DNA of 64,000 nucleotides from assembly GCA_032158125.1 (NCBI GenBank), contig JASKOT010000003.1, positions 620,001-684,000 on the forward strand, in the 5' to 3' direction. Below the pieces are notes generated by a model. It did no database searches. It was given only the letters and a program-made list of their open reading frames with translations, and had not been told where the DNA came from. The translations under genes and the position numbers were made by a program. Below, piece by piece: positions 10,654 to 22,212 of this stretch; position 1 is the stretch's first letter; the number at the start of each line of letters is the position of its first letter. This DNA is from Papiliotrema nemorosa (lineage: Eukaryota; Basidiomycota; Tremellomycetes; Tremellales; Rhynchogastremaceae).

Positions 10654-13238
10654 ATGGCCTCTGAAACCGATATCAAAGCTGTCAAGTAGGTCGACCCGAA
10701 CATATCCTTCCATCTTGTTCTTCCCACCGTAGCCTGGACTCACACTAACCTCCCAGCACCATCCGAACCCTCGCCGCTGATGTTGTCGGCAAGGTGAGTC
10801 TCAAGATCCCCATGTTGTACCCTTCGCTGATCCAAGGCCAACTCGGGTCACCCAGGTGCTCCCATGGTGTGTTTTCAACCTTGTCCAACCCACGTTCCAT
10901 AGCTAAACAAAACAAGGGTATGGCTCCTGCCGCCCACGTCCTCTGGACAAGGCACATGAAGTTCTCGGCCAAGAACTCCAAGTGGTTCAACCGAGACCGA
11001 TTCGTGCTCTCCAACGGTCACGCGTGAGTCGAACACGATTAGAACCAGGTCAATGGATCCAGCTCACAATCCCAGTTGCGCTCTGCAATACATCATGCTC
11101 CACCTCTCTGGCTACAATGTCAAGATGGACGACTTGAAGCAATTCCGACAAATCGGTTCCATCACCCCAGGTCACCCCGAGAACGGTGTCACCGACGGTA
11201 TCGAAGTCACCACCGGTCCTCTTGGTCAAGGTGTGCAGAGAACCCGTCGACTTTGTAACCCCGACTGACAGTTTAGGTATTGCCAACGCTGTCGGTCTTG
11301 CTATTGCCCAGGCCCACATGGGTGCCACCTTCAACAAGGACGGTTTCCCATTGATTGACAACCACACTTTCGGTGAGTCACCGCCCGACGTGTCGTGATC
11401 ACCGCTCATGGACAGTCTTCTTGGGTGATGGATGTCTTCAAGAGGGTGTCTCTTCCGAGGCCTCTTCGCTTGCCGGGTGAGCTCGATACATCATTCCTTC
11501 AGAAGTCGAATCTAACGAGCCAGTCACCTGAAGCTCGGTAACCTCATTGCCATCTACGACGACAACAGTAGGTCAACGCGCTTGATCGCTGTGTAATCCC
11601 CCTGACCGTTTCTAGAAATCACCATTGACGGTGACACTGCTGTCTCTTTCACTGAGGACGTTGAGGCTCGATACAAGTCTTACGGATGGAAGGTTCTCCA
11701 CGTTGAGAACGGTGACGAGTGAGTGGTTCTTTGCGACAAATGGCTCATCCACAGTGACTACGATGCGATCGAGGCTGCCATTACCGAGGCCAAGAAGAAC
11801 ACCGACGCTCCTACCATCATCAACCTCAAGACCACCATCGGTTACGGATCTACCGGTGCCGGTGGACACGATGTCCACGGTGCTCGTAAGTTGGAGTGAA
11901 CTCGCCATGGAATCTGTATACTGACCAATCAGCCCTGAAGAAGGACGACATTACCCAGCTCAAGAAGAAGTGGGGTTTCAACCCCGAGGAGACATTTGCC
12001 GTTCCCCAGGAGACCTACGACCTCTACCACAAGGTCGCCCAAAAGGGTGCCGAGGCCGAGGCTGCTTGGAACGAAATGTTCTCCAAGTACCAGGAGAAAT
12101 ACCCCAAGGAGGCTGCCGAGCTCACCCGACGAATCGAGGGTCGATTGCCCGAGGGTTGGGAGAAGGCTCTGCCTACCTACACCACTGCCGACGCTGCCGT
12201 CGGATCCCGAAAGCTCTCCGAGTCGACCATCACCAAGCTTGCCGAGGTTCTTCCCGAATTCATCGGTGGTTCTGCCGATTTGACCGGTTCCAACTTGACC
12301 CGATGGAAGGGCGCCGAGGACTTCCAACACCCATCCACCGGTCTTGGTAGCTACGCCGGACGATACTTCCGATTTGGTGTTCGAGAGCACGGTATGACCG
12401 CCATCTGTAACGGTATCGCCGCGTACGGAGGTTTGATCCCCTTCTGCGCCACTTTCCTCAACTTTGTCTCCTACGCTGCCGGTGCCGTCCGATTGTCGGC
12501 TCTGTCGCACCTTCGAGTCATCCAGGTTGCCACCCACGACTCTATCGGTCTCGGTGAGGATGGACCAACCCACCAACCGGTCGAGACTGCCGCTTGGTTG
12601 CGAGCCACCCCCAACTTGGCCTTCTGGCGACCCGCCGACGGTCACGAGACTTCCGCTTCGTACCTCGTTTCCATCCTCTCCCAACACACTCCTTCCGTCT
12701 TGGCCTTCTCCCGACAAAACTTGCCTCAATTGGCCAACTCTTCGATTGAGAAGGCTGCCAAGGGTGGTTACGTTCTCGAGGATGTCGCCGATGCCGACTT
12801 GACCCTGATCTCGACCGGTTCCGAGGTTCCTCTCTGTGTTGAGGCTGCTCAGCAATTGACAAAGAACGGCCTCAAGGTCCGAGTCGTCTCGATGCCATGT
12901 ATCGATGTCTTCGTAAGTCGTACCCGTTGACCTAAGGGACTCCTGCTCATGCTTAGAACACCCAACCCAAGGACTACAAGCTCAGCGTCCTCCCATCTGG
13001 TCACCCTATTCTCTCCGTCGAGGCCTACTCGACCTTTGGTTGGGGTGCCCTCTCGCACGACCACTTTGGTCTCAAGTCGTGGGGAGCTTCGGGACCTTAC
13101 GCCAAGGTCTACGAGAAGTTTGGTCTTACTCCCAGCGGTATCGCCGAGCGAGGACAAAAGGTCGTCGACTTTTACAAGAAGCGAGGTCAACCCGTCTTCT
13201 CCCCGCTCATCTCTGCTCTTGACGACATTAGCGAGTAG
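10654..13238 (+). CDS. TKL1: Transketolase
   Basis: Thiamine-diphosphate enzyme of the non-oxidative pentose phosphate pathway; moves two-carbon ketol units between sugar phosphates in the cytosol. The start is [21 protein letters not shown] across the first intron. Recognisable segments in order: [67 protein letters not shown], the cofactor motif [12 protein letters not shown] with [28 protein letters not shown], then the pyrimidine domain FVFGVREHG-type ([22 protein letters not shown]), [18 protein letters not shown] and the C-terminal [27 protein letters not shown]. Introns are concentrated in the 5' third; the exon at 11933-12912 is long. Codon use is strongly biased (GTC, ACC, CGA), which agrees with high expression. 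End is TAG at 13236-13238. Confidence 0.97.
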
Positions 13239-13416
13239 ATTTAGTAGTATATTACGGAAGCGTTTTGAAGAAATGATCTTTGGGATGCAATAGAGTCTGA
13301 AACAATGAGTTTTCCCCGCATTGACCCCACGTTCCAAGTCTTATTGTTTTGAAGTTGTTGAGATATGTTCTACTTCTGCTCTACATTGCCTCTTGTCACG
13401 ACGTGATTAGAGGACG

Positions 13417-14662
13417 ATGGGGTCGCTCGTCAGTCCTGCACTGACGCTGCCGGCTCCGCTGGCTATCGGTATAACGCCTAGGACCAGCCATGTCCTCTCG
13501 TTGCTCTTCACGACCAGCTATGTCGGGTCCATCTACCTCTCTCAGCTCTTCTCCAATGCATCGCGACGATATGTGGAAGCACCACCTTCGACTGTTACCG
13601 GCATTCCCCCAATCAGTGCTACAGATTCGAATGCTCAGTCGTCTGTTGAACCTGGACCTGCTCTTGGCAGCCGAGATCATCCAGAAACCATCAAGCGTCG
13701 TATGAAAGCAGTCGGTGCGGCTACCCTGCTCAGTATAGGAGGCGTATGGTACGTCGTCAAGGAGACAGGCAGGTACTCGGGTTCAGAGGCTGTGAGTGGA
13801 GAGACTATCGAGAATGTTCAAAGCTGATGGTAGGTCATACCAACGTTGAAACTCTTGGGCATCCCCACTTGCATAGCGGCGGTAAAAGGCACCGGCGTGT
13901 TGCCTTACCTTTTGGCTCCTATACTCTTATCTGGTCCTTTGTTCGCAGAATACTTGGATGGAGATTTGCTTCTCCAGCGATACAACCAGGAAAGTCTGTG
14001 GGAGGGGGTGAAGAGTGCCTGGAAGAACTTTGGACTGGTGGAAGCGAGAAACTTTATCGTGGTATGTCTCTCAGTCTACCACCTCAGATGTCCTCCAAAC
14101 TTGTGTATCTCCCCGGGGTGGATGTTAAGGGGACTTACGATAGGGCCCATTGACGGAAGAATTGGTCTTCCGATCCACGATCCTCGCCGTGTCCATCTTG
14201 GGTGGACTGAATACCAGATCGCTCATCTTCGGCACTCCGCTCTGGTTTGGCTTGGCACACGCTCATCACGCGTATGAAGTATGGTCAAAAGGTGGTAAAA
14301 CTCGACAAGCGGCCGTTCAAGCTTTAGCAGGGTGCGGTAAGTATCTCGTCTTTTGTACGGTCGATGCAGAAAAGAAGTATACTAAAGGGCAGTCTTCCAG
14401 TTGGGCTATACGACGCTGTTCGGGTGGTTTGCTTCGTTCTTATTCGTCAAGACGGGTTCGGTATTACCACCGTTGATATCCCATGTGTTTTGTAATGTCA
14501 TGGGGATCTATCTACCTACTACCGCTGTAGCTAGGCACCCGAAACGAAAGATCGGTATGTGCAGTCTTGGTCATTGCACATTGATTAGCTGACGATACAG
14601 CGATCTGGACGGCATATCTCGCTGGCATTGTTGGCTTTGTCTTTGGTATCCGAGCGATGTGA
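13417..14662 (+). CDS. RCE1: CAAX prenyl protease 2 (Rce1)
   Basis: Integral ER membrane protease that removes the last three residues of farnesylated or geranylgeranylated CAAX proteins such as Ras. From MGSLVSPALTLPAPL it shows several hydrophobic segments (SHVLSLLFTTSYVGSIYL, AATLLSIGGVWYVV, LLAPILLSGPLFAEYL). The active-site glutamate pair sits in GPLTEELVFRS (EExxxR). The second motif is FGLAHAHHAYE, and the third is SHVFCNVMG (HxxxN), all in the usual order. The last exon ends GIVGFVFGIRAM. Five or so introns are inferred from GTAAGT/AG sites. It is tail to tail with the membrane-protein gene on the other strand. Confidence 0.88.
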
Positions 14663-14874
14663 GAACATCTCACTACGAAGCGCGAGGAAGTTATGGGAGG
14701 TCTTACATGTACTAGGCCTGAGGAGTCCGATGATGATCAGTGGAAGGAAGCGATATCTTGCATACCCTGTATATACAGGATCCCAATGGTGTCCATCCAT
14801 CAACCCAACCCATTCGACAAGTACCCGTCCTCCATTCACCCCTTTAACACTCGATCGAGAACCCATTACACACC

Positions 14875-16326
14875 TCAACGCCACGAACTCTGTGGAGCAA
14901 GGTAGTCTGATGTGTCAGCTCTCACCTACTTACTCAGACGATGCTTCAGTCACTCACCCCGCTGATCGTCGTCTTCTTCCTCACGAAGCCTCCTACGTCG
15001 TCTCCACCACCATAGACCAGCTATAGTGGCAATGACGACTGCCGCAATGACAATCACAGTCACGGAAACAGCTATCACCGTTGTTCTGCGCGTCAGCGTC
15101 CAATCGGGGCTGATGTACGCCGAACAGCTCACTTTTTACCACTCTTGCCCTCGTCTTCCGCACCCGACGAATCTGTAGTAGGCATGGGACTTGAACCCGT
15201 GATAGCTCCAGACGAGGTTGGGCGAGAGAACGATGCAATAGCACCAGACGGAGAATATTGTCCAACGCTTCCGAGTCCCGTCGAGCTGGATGGGCTAGCG
15301 CTCTTGGTGCCGGAAGATACTGCTGAAGAAGCGGCTGAGATGGTTGAAGTAGACGAAGCGACCGAGGAAATGATGGCTGATACGGAAGTCGAAGAGGACA
15401 CCGGAGTTGGCGGACTGAAAGATGAGGACGGAGCAGGCTGCGTGGTGGAGCTTGTGCTGGGTTTGACTTCAGTTTGAGAATTGGCATTGGCATTGGCGTT
15501 CGCGTTCAATCTGTACGTCAGCAACGGAAAACAAGAAGCAAAGTGTACTGTGAGTGTGGGGACATGTTTGACCATTGGCATGGACACCTACAGAGTACCG
15601 GTGAGAGCAACGTGATCTATATCGAACCAGATGTAATCAGGATATTGAGCGATATTCCTCGCATTTTCATTCGAGAGCTTGATCTGATGATTCCCATCTG
15701 CGAGACCAGTTGTGGCGTACAACACTTGTTGAAGCTGATCGGTGGTTGAGTAGCCGGAATAGTACTGTATCGCTCCTCCATCGACTTGTACGCCGTATAT
15801 ACCCTATTGATCAGCCTCATCAATCAATAATCATCCTAATTACGTGGCTAGAGTTAGCTTGGGCACGGCCTGTGATCTAAAAGGAGGAAGCTCACTTGGT
15901 TCTTCTGGCTCCGAAGACTGAAATATCGGTCCCTTTCCAAGCTATGATACAATAGTCGCCCTGCCGAGTCAGTCCCAGCCCCGCGGCTTGGCGTGTAACC
16001 TACGTTCTTGGTAGAAGAGTGGCTGGAAAGTCGTCAGTATACACAAAAGCATACGCCGTCTGGAACGTACAAAGTCTGGTCAAGTCAGTGATGCTCAATT
16101 GCTCGACTGCACTACTCACCCCATTGGAGTATTGCGGTGTGAGAAAATCCGCTATTCTACATCAGTGGTCGTCCAGCCGCTTCGGACACTATGGCGCAAC
16201 ACACCTGTATGATCTGTGAGCCTGCTATGTCAGCTCGATCTTTCATATTGGTCTCGTGATGTCAACTCACCAGGAGTCTCCGATCCAGGCGTAATTCGGA
16301 TCACTGTCATCTACAGTCTTTGACAT
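14875..16326 (-). CDS. Single-pass membrane protein with VDDSD-type beta ectodomain (copy A)
   Basis: Function unknown. Translating spliced exons from the ATG at 16326 gives TVDDSDPNYAWIGDSW, LTDHTG, ADFLTPQYSNG, GDYCIIAWKGTDISVFGARR and GIYGVQVDGGAIQYYSGYS; this is a beta-rich module common in basidiomycete membrane proteins. After an intron comes LNANANANANSQ, then about 110 Ser/Thr/Pro residues (likely O-glycosylated), a transmembrane helix (VTVIVIAAVVIATIAGLWWW) and a stop-transfer run RRRRRLREEEDDDQ. The tail may end at 14950, or continue through a good 51-nt intron to a stop at 14875. No signal peptide precedes the module, so an upstream exon may be missing. It is paralogous to the gene at 18736. 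Confidence 0.6.
15481..15505. repeat. Hexanucleotide repeat (TTGGCA-like)
   Basis: Imperfect six-base repeat that encodes alternating Asn-Ala (NANANANAN) on the minus strand, at the junction of the beta module and the Ser-rich stalk of the membrane protein. Repeat copy number could vary between strains. Confidence 0.6.
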
Positions 16327-17189
16327 GATCAATCACCTCGACTCCCGGCCAATCGAGACCGTCAAAGACGCTGCTCAACGCCACTGGTCTAGGACGCCGA
16401 TCTGACGATGACGAACAGTGAAGCCTTCAGTTCGCGGAGGCGTATCTCACTCGTCAATGGTTGAATCAAAAGAGTGTGAAGTGTCAGTGTACAGTAAGTA
16501 AAGCGAGGTCGATGGTCAAGAGGGATCCACTTATGCCTGTAATATCCCCTTTCATAGACGGAGTCACGGAGGTGGCGGGAGACAAACCCATCCTGTGAAC
16601 ATTGAGCCTTGAAAGGGAGATCCTTTCACACCAGGAGAAAATGAGCGGTCTTTTGTGAGGGCGTCACAAAGGATGTCCAGGTGAGGGTGGAGCCTTTGGA
16701 TCGCCGACGCCTTGGCTTGAGCTATGTTTCATCGTGCTCAAGAAGTGTTGTAGGCAGGTAGGGGCTCGTCGTTAGGACCGGCGATGGAAACTTGCGTTCT
16801 TTATTTGAGAGTCAGGCGACAAAGGAGTGCTCTGATGGTTGATCTAGGCTGAAGACCTGGACTGGTATATGTTATCCACCCTGATATTCCATCATCTTGA
16901 CCTGTAGCAGGCCTCAGTCCATCCGGGCATTCGGCGACATCGAGCCGATTGTCGGACGCTGCTAGAGGTGATGGAGGACCTGGATGCAAGTGGATGGCTC
17001 GGATGATGTGTCCTTGACCATGATACCCATAATCCGTGATCGGTGTCTGCATGCGATAAAAGTACATTGTCGATATCCTCTACATTCCTTGACGCTCCTC
17101 CAGTTCGCCTACGACGGACGTTGTTCAGTGAAAGGCTGTTGTGGTTGAGAATCAGGCGAAAAGGGGGAGAGGGGTTGTATATTCGAGGG
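16327..17189. other. Intergenic region with no supported gene
   Basis: Between two minus-strand genes. An open frame at 16801-17067 (-) has no recognisable features. A possible missing 5' exon of the membrane-protein gene could lie near 16590 (an ATG followed by an open stretch), but it has no signal-peptide-like sequence. Confidence 0.3.
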
Positions 17190-17479
17190 CTATTGATCAG
17201 CTGCAATCAACCAGAATGATCTCAATGATCGCACGGCTTGTATAGCTTCTGCTTGCTGTGATGGTCAGCTTTTTCTATGGGTGCCGTTGGGATGCTCACT
17301 TGTGATCGGCGCATGAATCGGACCGTCACTCCATGTGCCGTCAAAAGACAGCCGTACCCCTACCTATGAGCTTGCAAACGACCAAGCGGTGTGATAAGAC
17401 TCACCGTCAGCGCCAGACAGCTCCATACCACTACTCGTTGTGCAATATCGAAGCCTGATAACCTTGGACCGCGGGACAT
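17190..17479 (-). CDS. Tiny single-membrane-span protein, possibly Cox14-like
   Basis: Three short exons joined by GTGAGT...ATAGGTAG and GTGAGC...CACAG introns give about 66 residues. They start MSRGPRLSGFDIAQRVVVW, form one membrane span (VVVWSCLALTGYGCLLTAHG), then a basic segment VTVRFMRRSQ and a short tail AEAIQAVRSLRSFW, ending at TAG 17190-17192. The layout (short N-terminus, R-V-V-V before the helix, H-G and positive charges after it) resembles small cytochrome oxidase assembly factors of the Cox14 type, but sequence identity to that family is too weak to be sure. It is divergent from the gene at 17680 over 200 bp. Confidence 0.5.
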
Positions 17480-17679
17480 GGTGAATCGTAGATGGTAGAT
17501 AGGCGATGTGGACAATTGAAGATGGGAGGTCGAGTTTTGAGATTTCAGATTTCAAGATTTCAAGATTTCCCGATCGTCACCTTTCATCCTCGACTTTCAC
17601 CTCCAAGCCGTGTATCGCAACCCAATCTCGCAAGGCAGACCCACTTGACCCCCCTCTGAGATAGTTTCAAGACATCAAC

Positions 17680-18157
17680 ATGTCCAAAGTCACCCATTTG
17701 TTATCCCTTGCTCGGTCTTTACCCCCCTCGCCAATCCGACAAGCCGGTTCGCCCCAACTATCAGACGCTTTCGAGAGGATCATCACACGTACTTTCCCTC
17801 AATCCGCTTCTTCCCCTGCATCGACTTCCTCCTCGACTCCCTCCACACCTACCTCTACTTCTCAAGCGACAGCGACAACCGCATTGGGAACGAGTGAAGA
17901 GCGAGCTATGGACGGTATGATCAATAGCTTAGAACGGATCAAGTCGAATTCAGCATTGAACCAGGTGAGTACCCATACAGCTCAATCAGACAATGAAATG
18001 CTTACACCGATTTCAGTATCCCCTCGGGAGCACGACGTTGAGACCGGCACATGATCCGCTGTATTACAAACGTATGATGGACGGTGTGCATCTATCGCAA
18101 AAGGGACAAGGGAGGAGTTGGTGGCGCCGTTTCTTCCAGTTGCGTGGAGAAGCATAG
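17680..18157 (+). CDS. Small unknown protein, likely mitochondrial
   Basis: Two exons (17680-17964 and 18017-18157) with a clean phase-0 intron give about 140 residues. The N-terminus MSKVTHLLSLARSLPPSPIR is amphipathic, basic and without acids, like a mitochondrial targeting sequence. A Ser/Thr/Pro linker follows, then GTSEERAMDGMINSLERI and a conserved-looking C-terminus DPLYYKRMMDGVHLSQ and SWWRRFFQLRGEA. I do not recognise the family; a small mitoribosomal or assembly protein is possible. The coding reading is supported by the intron and by clean frame continuation. Confidence 0.6.
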
Positions 18158-18735
18158 TAATGGGTATGTCGTGGAACACGCAGCGAGCTATGCTATGGGT
18201 GATAGACGACGACATGTAATTAGACGGATTCAGCTCTAAAGGGATATTTCACCCCTCGGCCAGTCTAGGTGTGATTCGTCTCACTCAGTGTGTGCTCTCT
18301 GTTGGCACGTTATACTCACTTATTATTTCTGACACCCAAAGACTGAGGCAGTGGAATTCAATTTGCCTCATGCAAAGCTCATGCGATAAGTTCTTAAACA
18401 CAAGACTCCTCTGGACCTAAAAGGACCCATCCTCACCTCTACGCAATCTTCAAGATGGACCACAAAGGATCGTGAGGAAGATCGACCGGAACGTGGGAAA
18501 CGATTGACTCCATACATTCAATCCTCGCTACTTGGTCTGAGGTTATAATTGCAGTGCAAATCGTTCACCGCTTTCGACATCACATTCCCTCCGCACTGGT
18601 TGCGCCCATTACCCAATACTCGTTGTCCGGCAACACGCACGCGCACAGCGGACACCTCGGAGCTCGACTTGAGACACAACGGGGAGCACCAAGGACGTAG
18701 ATCTCTTGTGCTCCGACGACCATCTGGCGGGAAGC
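18158..18735. other. Intergenic, upstream of membrane protein copy B
   Basis: No gene supported. It should contain the promoter of the gene at 18736, and possibly a missing signal-peptide exon of it. Confidence 0.3.
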
Positions 18736-20115
18736 ATGACTTCGTATGTCTTGGTCGACGACTCGGACACTTCGTTCTTTACATACACGGGCAGCACATG
18801 GACTGCAGATCACACTGGTGAGTCTTTCCGCGATTCAATTGAAACCGTAGTACACAGCACTCACAGCTGCTATAGGAGACGCTGCCGTGCCAATGTACCG
18901 CAATCAGACATTTTACAGTTCCACCACGAATGTGAGTGGACGGATGCGATAGATTTTCAAGGAATCTGCTGATGGGCAGAATGACTTTGTCATGTTTCAA
19001 TATACAGGTAGTGACTTTCAAGCATGGGGAGGTCTTAGGTACAAGTGAGTCTAGTCCGCGTCTTGCTGAGTGCTGTTGCTGACGCTCCAGTCATGTAAGT
19101 AATCAGTTGAAGCTCGCGGACGAGGCCTGATGGGATAGGGCATTTACGCAATCCAGGTGGATGGAGGTCTCATTCAGTATTATAGCGGTATGGCATCCCC
19201 CGATATAGTCCCCGGTATGTTGTACGGCTCATCAGGGCTTTCCAAGGGAGATCACAGTGTAGTGAGTCCGCCTGGGTTTACCGTGTTGGACGGTCAGGCT
19301 GATGGCAGACGATCTGGAACAAGAATGCCAATCTGGCAATCGCGGGTCGGATATGGTTCGACTTGGATTTTGTAGTGTACAACCCAGACGATACGTAAGT
19401 GAATCCCTGTACCTTGGTTTAACCACCACCTCATACTCTTCATGCCTGATGTATCCGGCCAAAACAAGTGCTGACGAATAGTGAGGTCCAGCCAACAGCC
19501 ACGACACAAGACTTGTCCACACTGTCTACTTTTCCCGCAGCTTCTCTAGCCTGGACAGTCCCCGGTATACAATCCGTTGATCCTTCATACACCTTTGCGA
19601 GCTTTACGGGTCGACCCTCTCCATCTACGTTTGCGCCTTCACAAGCTGGACAGATATCGTCATCCCCTACATCAGGTCCAATACCCACCTCGAACACAAT
19701 ATCTACCGTAACAACAGCTTCCACATCCCAAACCTCCAGCTCAGTCAGATACATGCCCGGCCCTGGATCTGCCACATCGTCCACAGAATCAGGGTTGGAC
19801 GCCGCGAACAAGTAAGAGACACGAGGAATGCGCCTCGAAATTTTCGCTGATAGAAGAATTCTCACCATCGTCATACCTAGCGGTGTTGTAGCTCTGCTGT
19901 TGGTAGCTCTCGGAGCTGCACTGTTTGTCTGGGTCAGACGTCGCCGTGAGGGCAGGATGCGAAGGCTCGAATCCTCTGAGGATACAGAGACTATACCGAG
20001 TAAGCAGGATGACCGGACATGTGTTGAAGTGTGCTGAGCTGCAGGCCGCTTCTATCGAGGTACAGGCTGGACGAGGAGTATACAGACTATCGGCGCATCC
20101 ACAGCTAGGTTCTAG
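18736..20115 (+). CDS. Single-pass membrane protein with VDDSD-type beta ectodomain (copy B)
   Basis: Function unknown; paralogue of the gene at 14875-16326 in opposite orientation. From ATG 18736: VLVDDSDTSFFTYTGSTWT, ADHTG, DAAVPMYRNQTFYSSTTN, NDFVMFQYTGSDFQAWGG and VDGGLIQYYSGMASPD match the copy A exons one by one. After a Ser/Thr/Pro stalk (19468-19815) an intron leads to the helix IVIPSGVVALLLVALGAALFVW and the stop-transfer run VRRRREGRMRR. The tail either stops at 20035 or continues via a 48-nt intron to TAG 20113-20115; I prefer the latter weakly. As in copy A, the first Met directly precedes the VDDSD module and there is no signal peptide. Confidence 0.62.
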
Positions 20116-20475
20116 GAAGACAGTATGGGTTGTTACTTGCAGGAATGAGTGGCGAAGCGGGTTTATGGGTTTTACTCAGTGTCATTTCGAGCACCGCATA
20201 ACAGAGCAGGATAGGTAGCAGTGAAGAACTCTTCCTTATATTCTACATCATGCCATTTGTAGTGCAATATCTTATCATCGCATGCGATCGTACAGACACG
20301 CACATTCTGCGAGATCTCGTGGAACAAGCTGAAACCGCCACCCCACTTGGAAAGCCGCCATGACGCGCAGGAAACCAAAATGTCACCCTTCCACCGCTGA
20401 ACACTAATGCGTCCAGTCAGACCTTTCCAGTGCCTCCCCTTTGATTGGCCTAATAGCTCTCGACAGCACGGAACA

Positions 20476-21197
20476 ATGGAGTGAGTCACGAGCAATAACT
20501 CAATGATTGAGCTTTGATCAGTTGTTGACCTGTCAGCCAGCTATATGCCCAAATCTTACCCCACCTTCCTCCCGTCCTCCAGGATATCCTCCTCAATCCA
20601 CCATCGCTCTCCCGTCCACAATCCTTTTTCCCCATTATCAAAGCGCTTATCCCCTACACCCAATATATAATCGTCCTCGTAGCTTTCTACATTGTCTGGA
20701 CGACCCTTCGCTCCATTACCGGCTATTTCACTCGGTTCATCCGATTCTCATTGAAACTCGGACCAATATTGGCTTTACTAGGATGGGTCATGTCTAATTC
20801 CGGACAGGGCGGAATGGAAGAGGTCATACAGGCCGTCAAGGAGTATGCAGGTTTGGCTCAACCTAGAGGAGGAGTCCGTTCGCCTGGTATCGCCAATTTG
20901 TTCGGAATGGGGGATGGTAATGATCCAATCTCAGGTAGGACGAGGTCGAAAGCGAGGAAAACGAGGACAAACACTAGAGGAAGGAAAAGTGACGCTTCGG
21001 CAGGGGAAGATTTCCTGGCTTCAATGTTGAACTCTGCAACAGGGGGTGCGGCAGGAGCAGGAGGAAATGGAGGAAATGGAGAATGGGGAGATGTAGTGAC
21101 GAAATATGTCAAGAATGCCCTGGCAAAAGCTGCCGGAGTGGAATGGCTCTTTGGAGATGGAGAACAGCAGGGAGCTGGAGCTGGCAGGACGAGATGA
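20476..21197 (+). CDS. Apq12-like nuclear envelope / pore biogenesis protein
   Basis: ATGGA at 20476 splices by a GTGAGT...CTGTCAG intron into QLYAQILPHLPPVLQDILL, followed by two hydrophobic segments (YIIVLVAFYIVWTTLRSITGY and LKLGPILALLGWVMS) that could form a helical hairpin. Apq12 proteins have this length and two-span layout and act in lipid homeostasis and nuclear pore assembly in the nuclear envelope/ER. The C-terminal half is polar and low-complexity: an Arg/Lys/Thr patch (GRTRSKARKTRTNTRGRK), a Gly/Asn run, and an end GVEWLFGDGEQQGAGAG. The identity rests on length, topology and the 'LPPxLQ' start; other small ER membrane proteins are possible. Confidence 0.55.
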
Positions 21198-21365
21198 GCG
21201 TGGGTCGTTCGTGTCTAGCGATAACAGTGGAGTTGGTTGGTGAGCGGCAATGGTTTAGTGACATCGAGGTATGCATTGTGGGTCCACACTGTGTTATATT
21301 TTCATTCGTTCGAGGTGAGTATGGCTCTGTGAGAGTCCATTCGGGCTTCAGATCTACGCCAAGCC

Positions 21366-22046
21366 TCATAAGGCAGAACCTCGACCAAAGTCGACTACTG
21401 GAACAGCATTTATCTTGAGTAAGGCGTAGTATCCAACCATGGCCGCCGACACAGCCTGTGGTCAGGTCAATCTTGTCAATCTGAACATTCCACAGACTTA
21501 CCGAGACTGATGGTCAGCGAGGCTACGCAGTTTCTGCTCTGACCATCGACTCACCTAATCCCGCTGGCATTAACTTGCCTGACCGAGTGTATCGATGACC
21601 CATGATGATGGTCAAGACCGCGGCTACAGCTAGTACATTAGCACACAATTATAAATCACTGATGCTTGAGGAGGCATGTCTGGCGTAATCTGCCAATGAT
21701 CGTGTGCAGGTTGCGGCTCACCAAGGGAAGTGACCACATCTTGACTGTTCTCCGAGACCTTTCTAGCGCCTTGCGCGGCGAGCGCACCACTTCCGACGCC
21801 CATCCTACGATCAGTCAGAGACTTTCTCGACGAGAGAGGCGCTCCAGCGTATTCAGGCTGGATTCGCCGTGACCTGAAGACCGTGACCCACAGCAGAGAA
21901 ACAATAGATCCTCTTCGAGCAGCGCCGAGAAGGCCTCCGATTGCAAGGAGGACGGCATAGGCAAAGCCTATGATCAGAAGAGATTCAGTAGCATAGTGTT
22001 TCCGCGTACCGAGAAAGTCCTGAGGTTGTGCGAGCGTTGGCGCCAT
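21366..22046 (-). CDS. TMEM14 / UPF0136 family small membrane protein
   Basis: Spliced exons read MAPTLAQPQDFLGTRKHY, LLIIGFAYAVLLAIGGLLG, AARRGSIVSLLMGVGSGALAA, RKVSENSQDVVTS, VAAVLTIIMGHRYTRSGK, LMPAGL and VSAAMVGYYALLKI. The order of helix, GSIxSL, then H-R-Y-xxSGK-xMPAG is diagnostic of the TMEM14 family, four-helix proteins of mitochondrial or other membranes; vertebrate TMEM14C takes part in porphyrin transport. Four introns are inferred, each with a good CTGAC-type branch site. The stop is at 21366, near the end of Apq12-like gene, with which this gene is convergent. Specific transport function in fungi is not established. Confidence 0.8.
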
Positions 22047-22212
22047 AGTGTCGAGGATGGAATGTCAAGATGGGTGACGAAGCAAGAGTGCCTGCCGGGT
22101 AAGGATATTACGAGACATCCGAATCGAGATGTATGAACCGGATCGTCCACCTGCCTTGCCGTTTGACCATCAACCGTGACTGCTTCTCGGCGCTGGGCTA
22201 TGAGGTTTCACC

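Noticed and set aside
11929..12855. 308-codon minus-strand ORF opposite transketolase
   Set aside because: Shadow of the strongly biased transketolase exon.
13396..13680. Minus-strand ORF overlapping the start of the Rce1 gene
   Set aside because: Frame shadow; the plus strand carries the complete Rce1 motifs.
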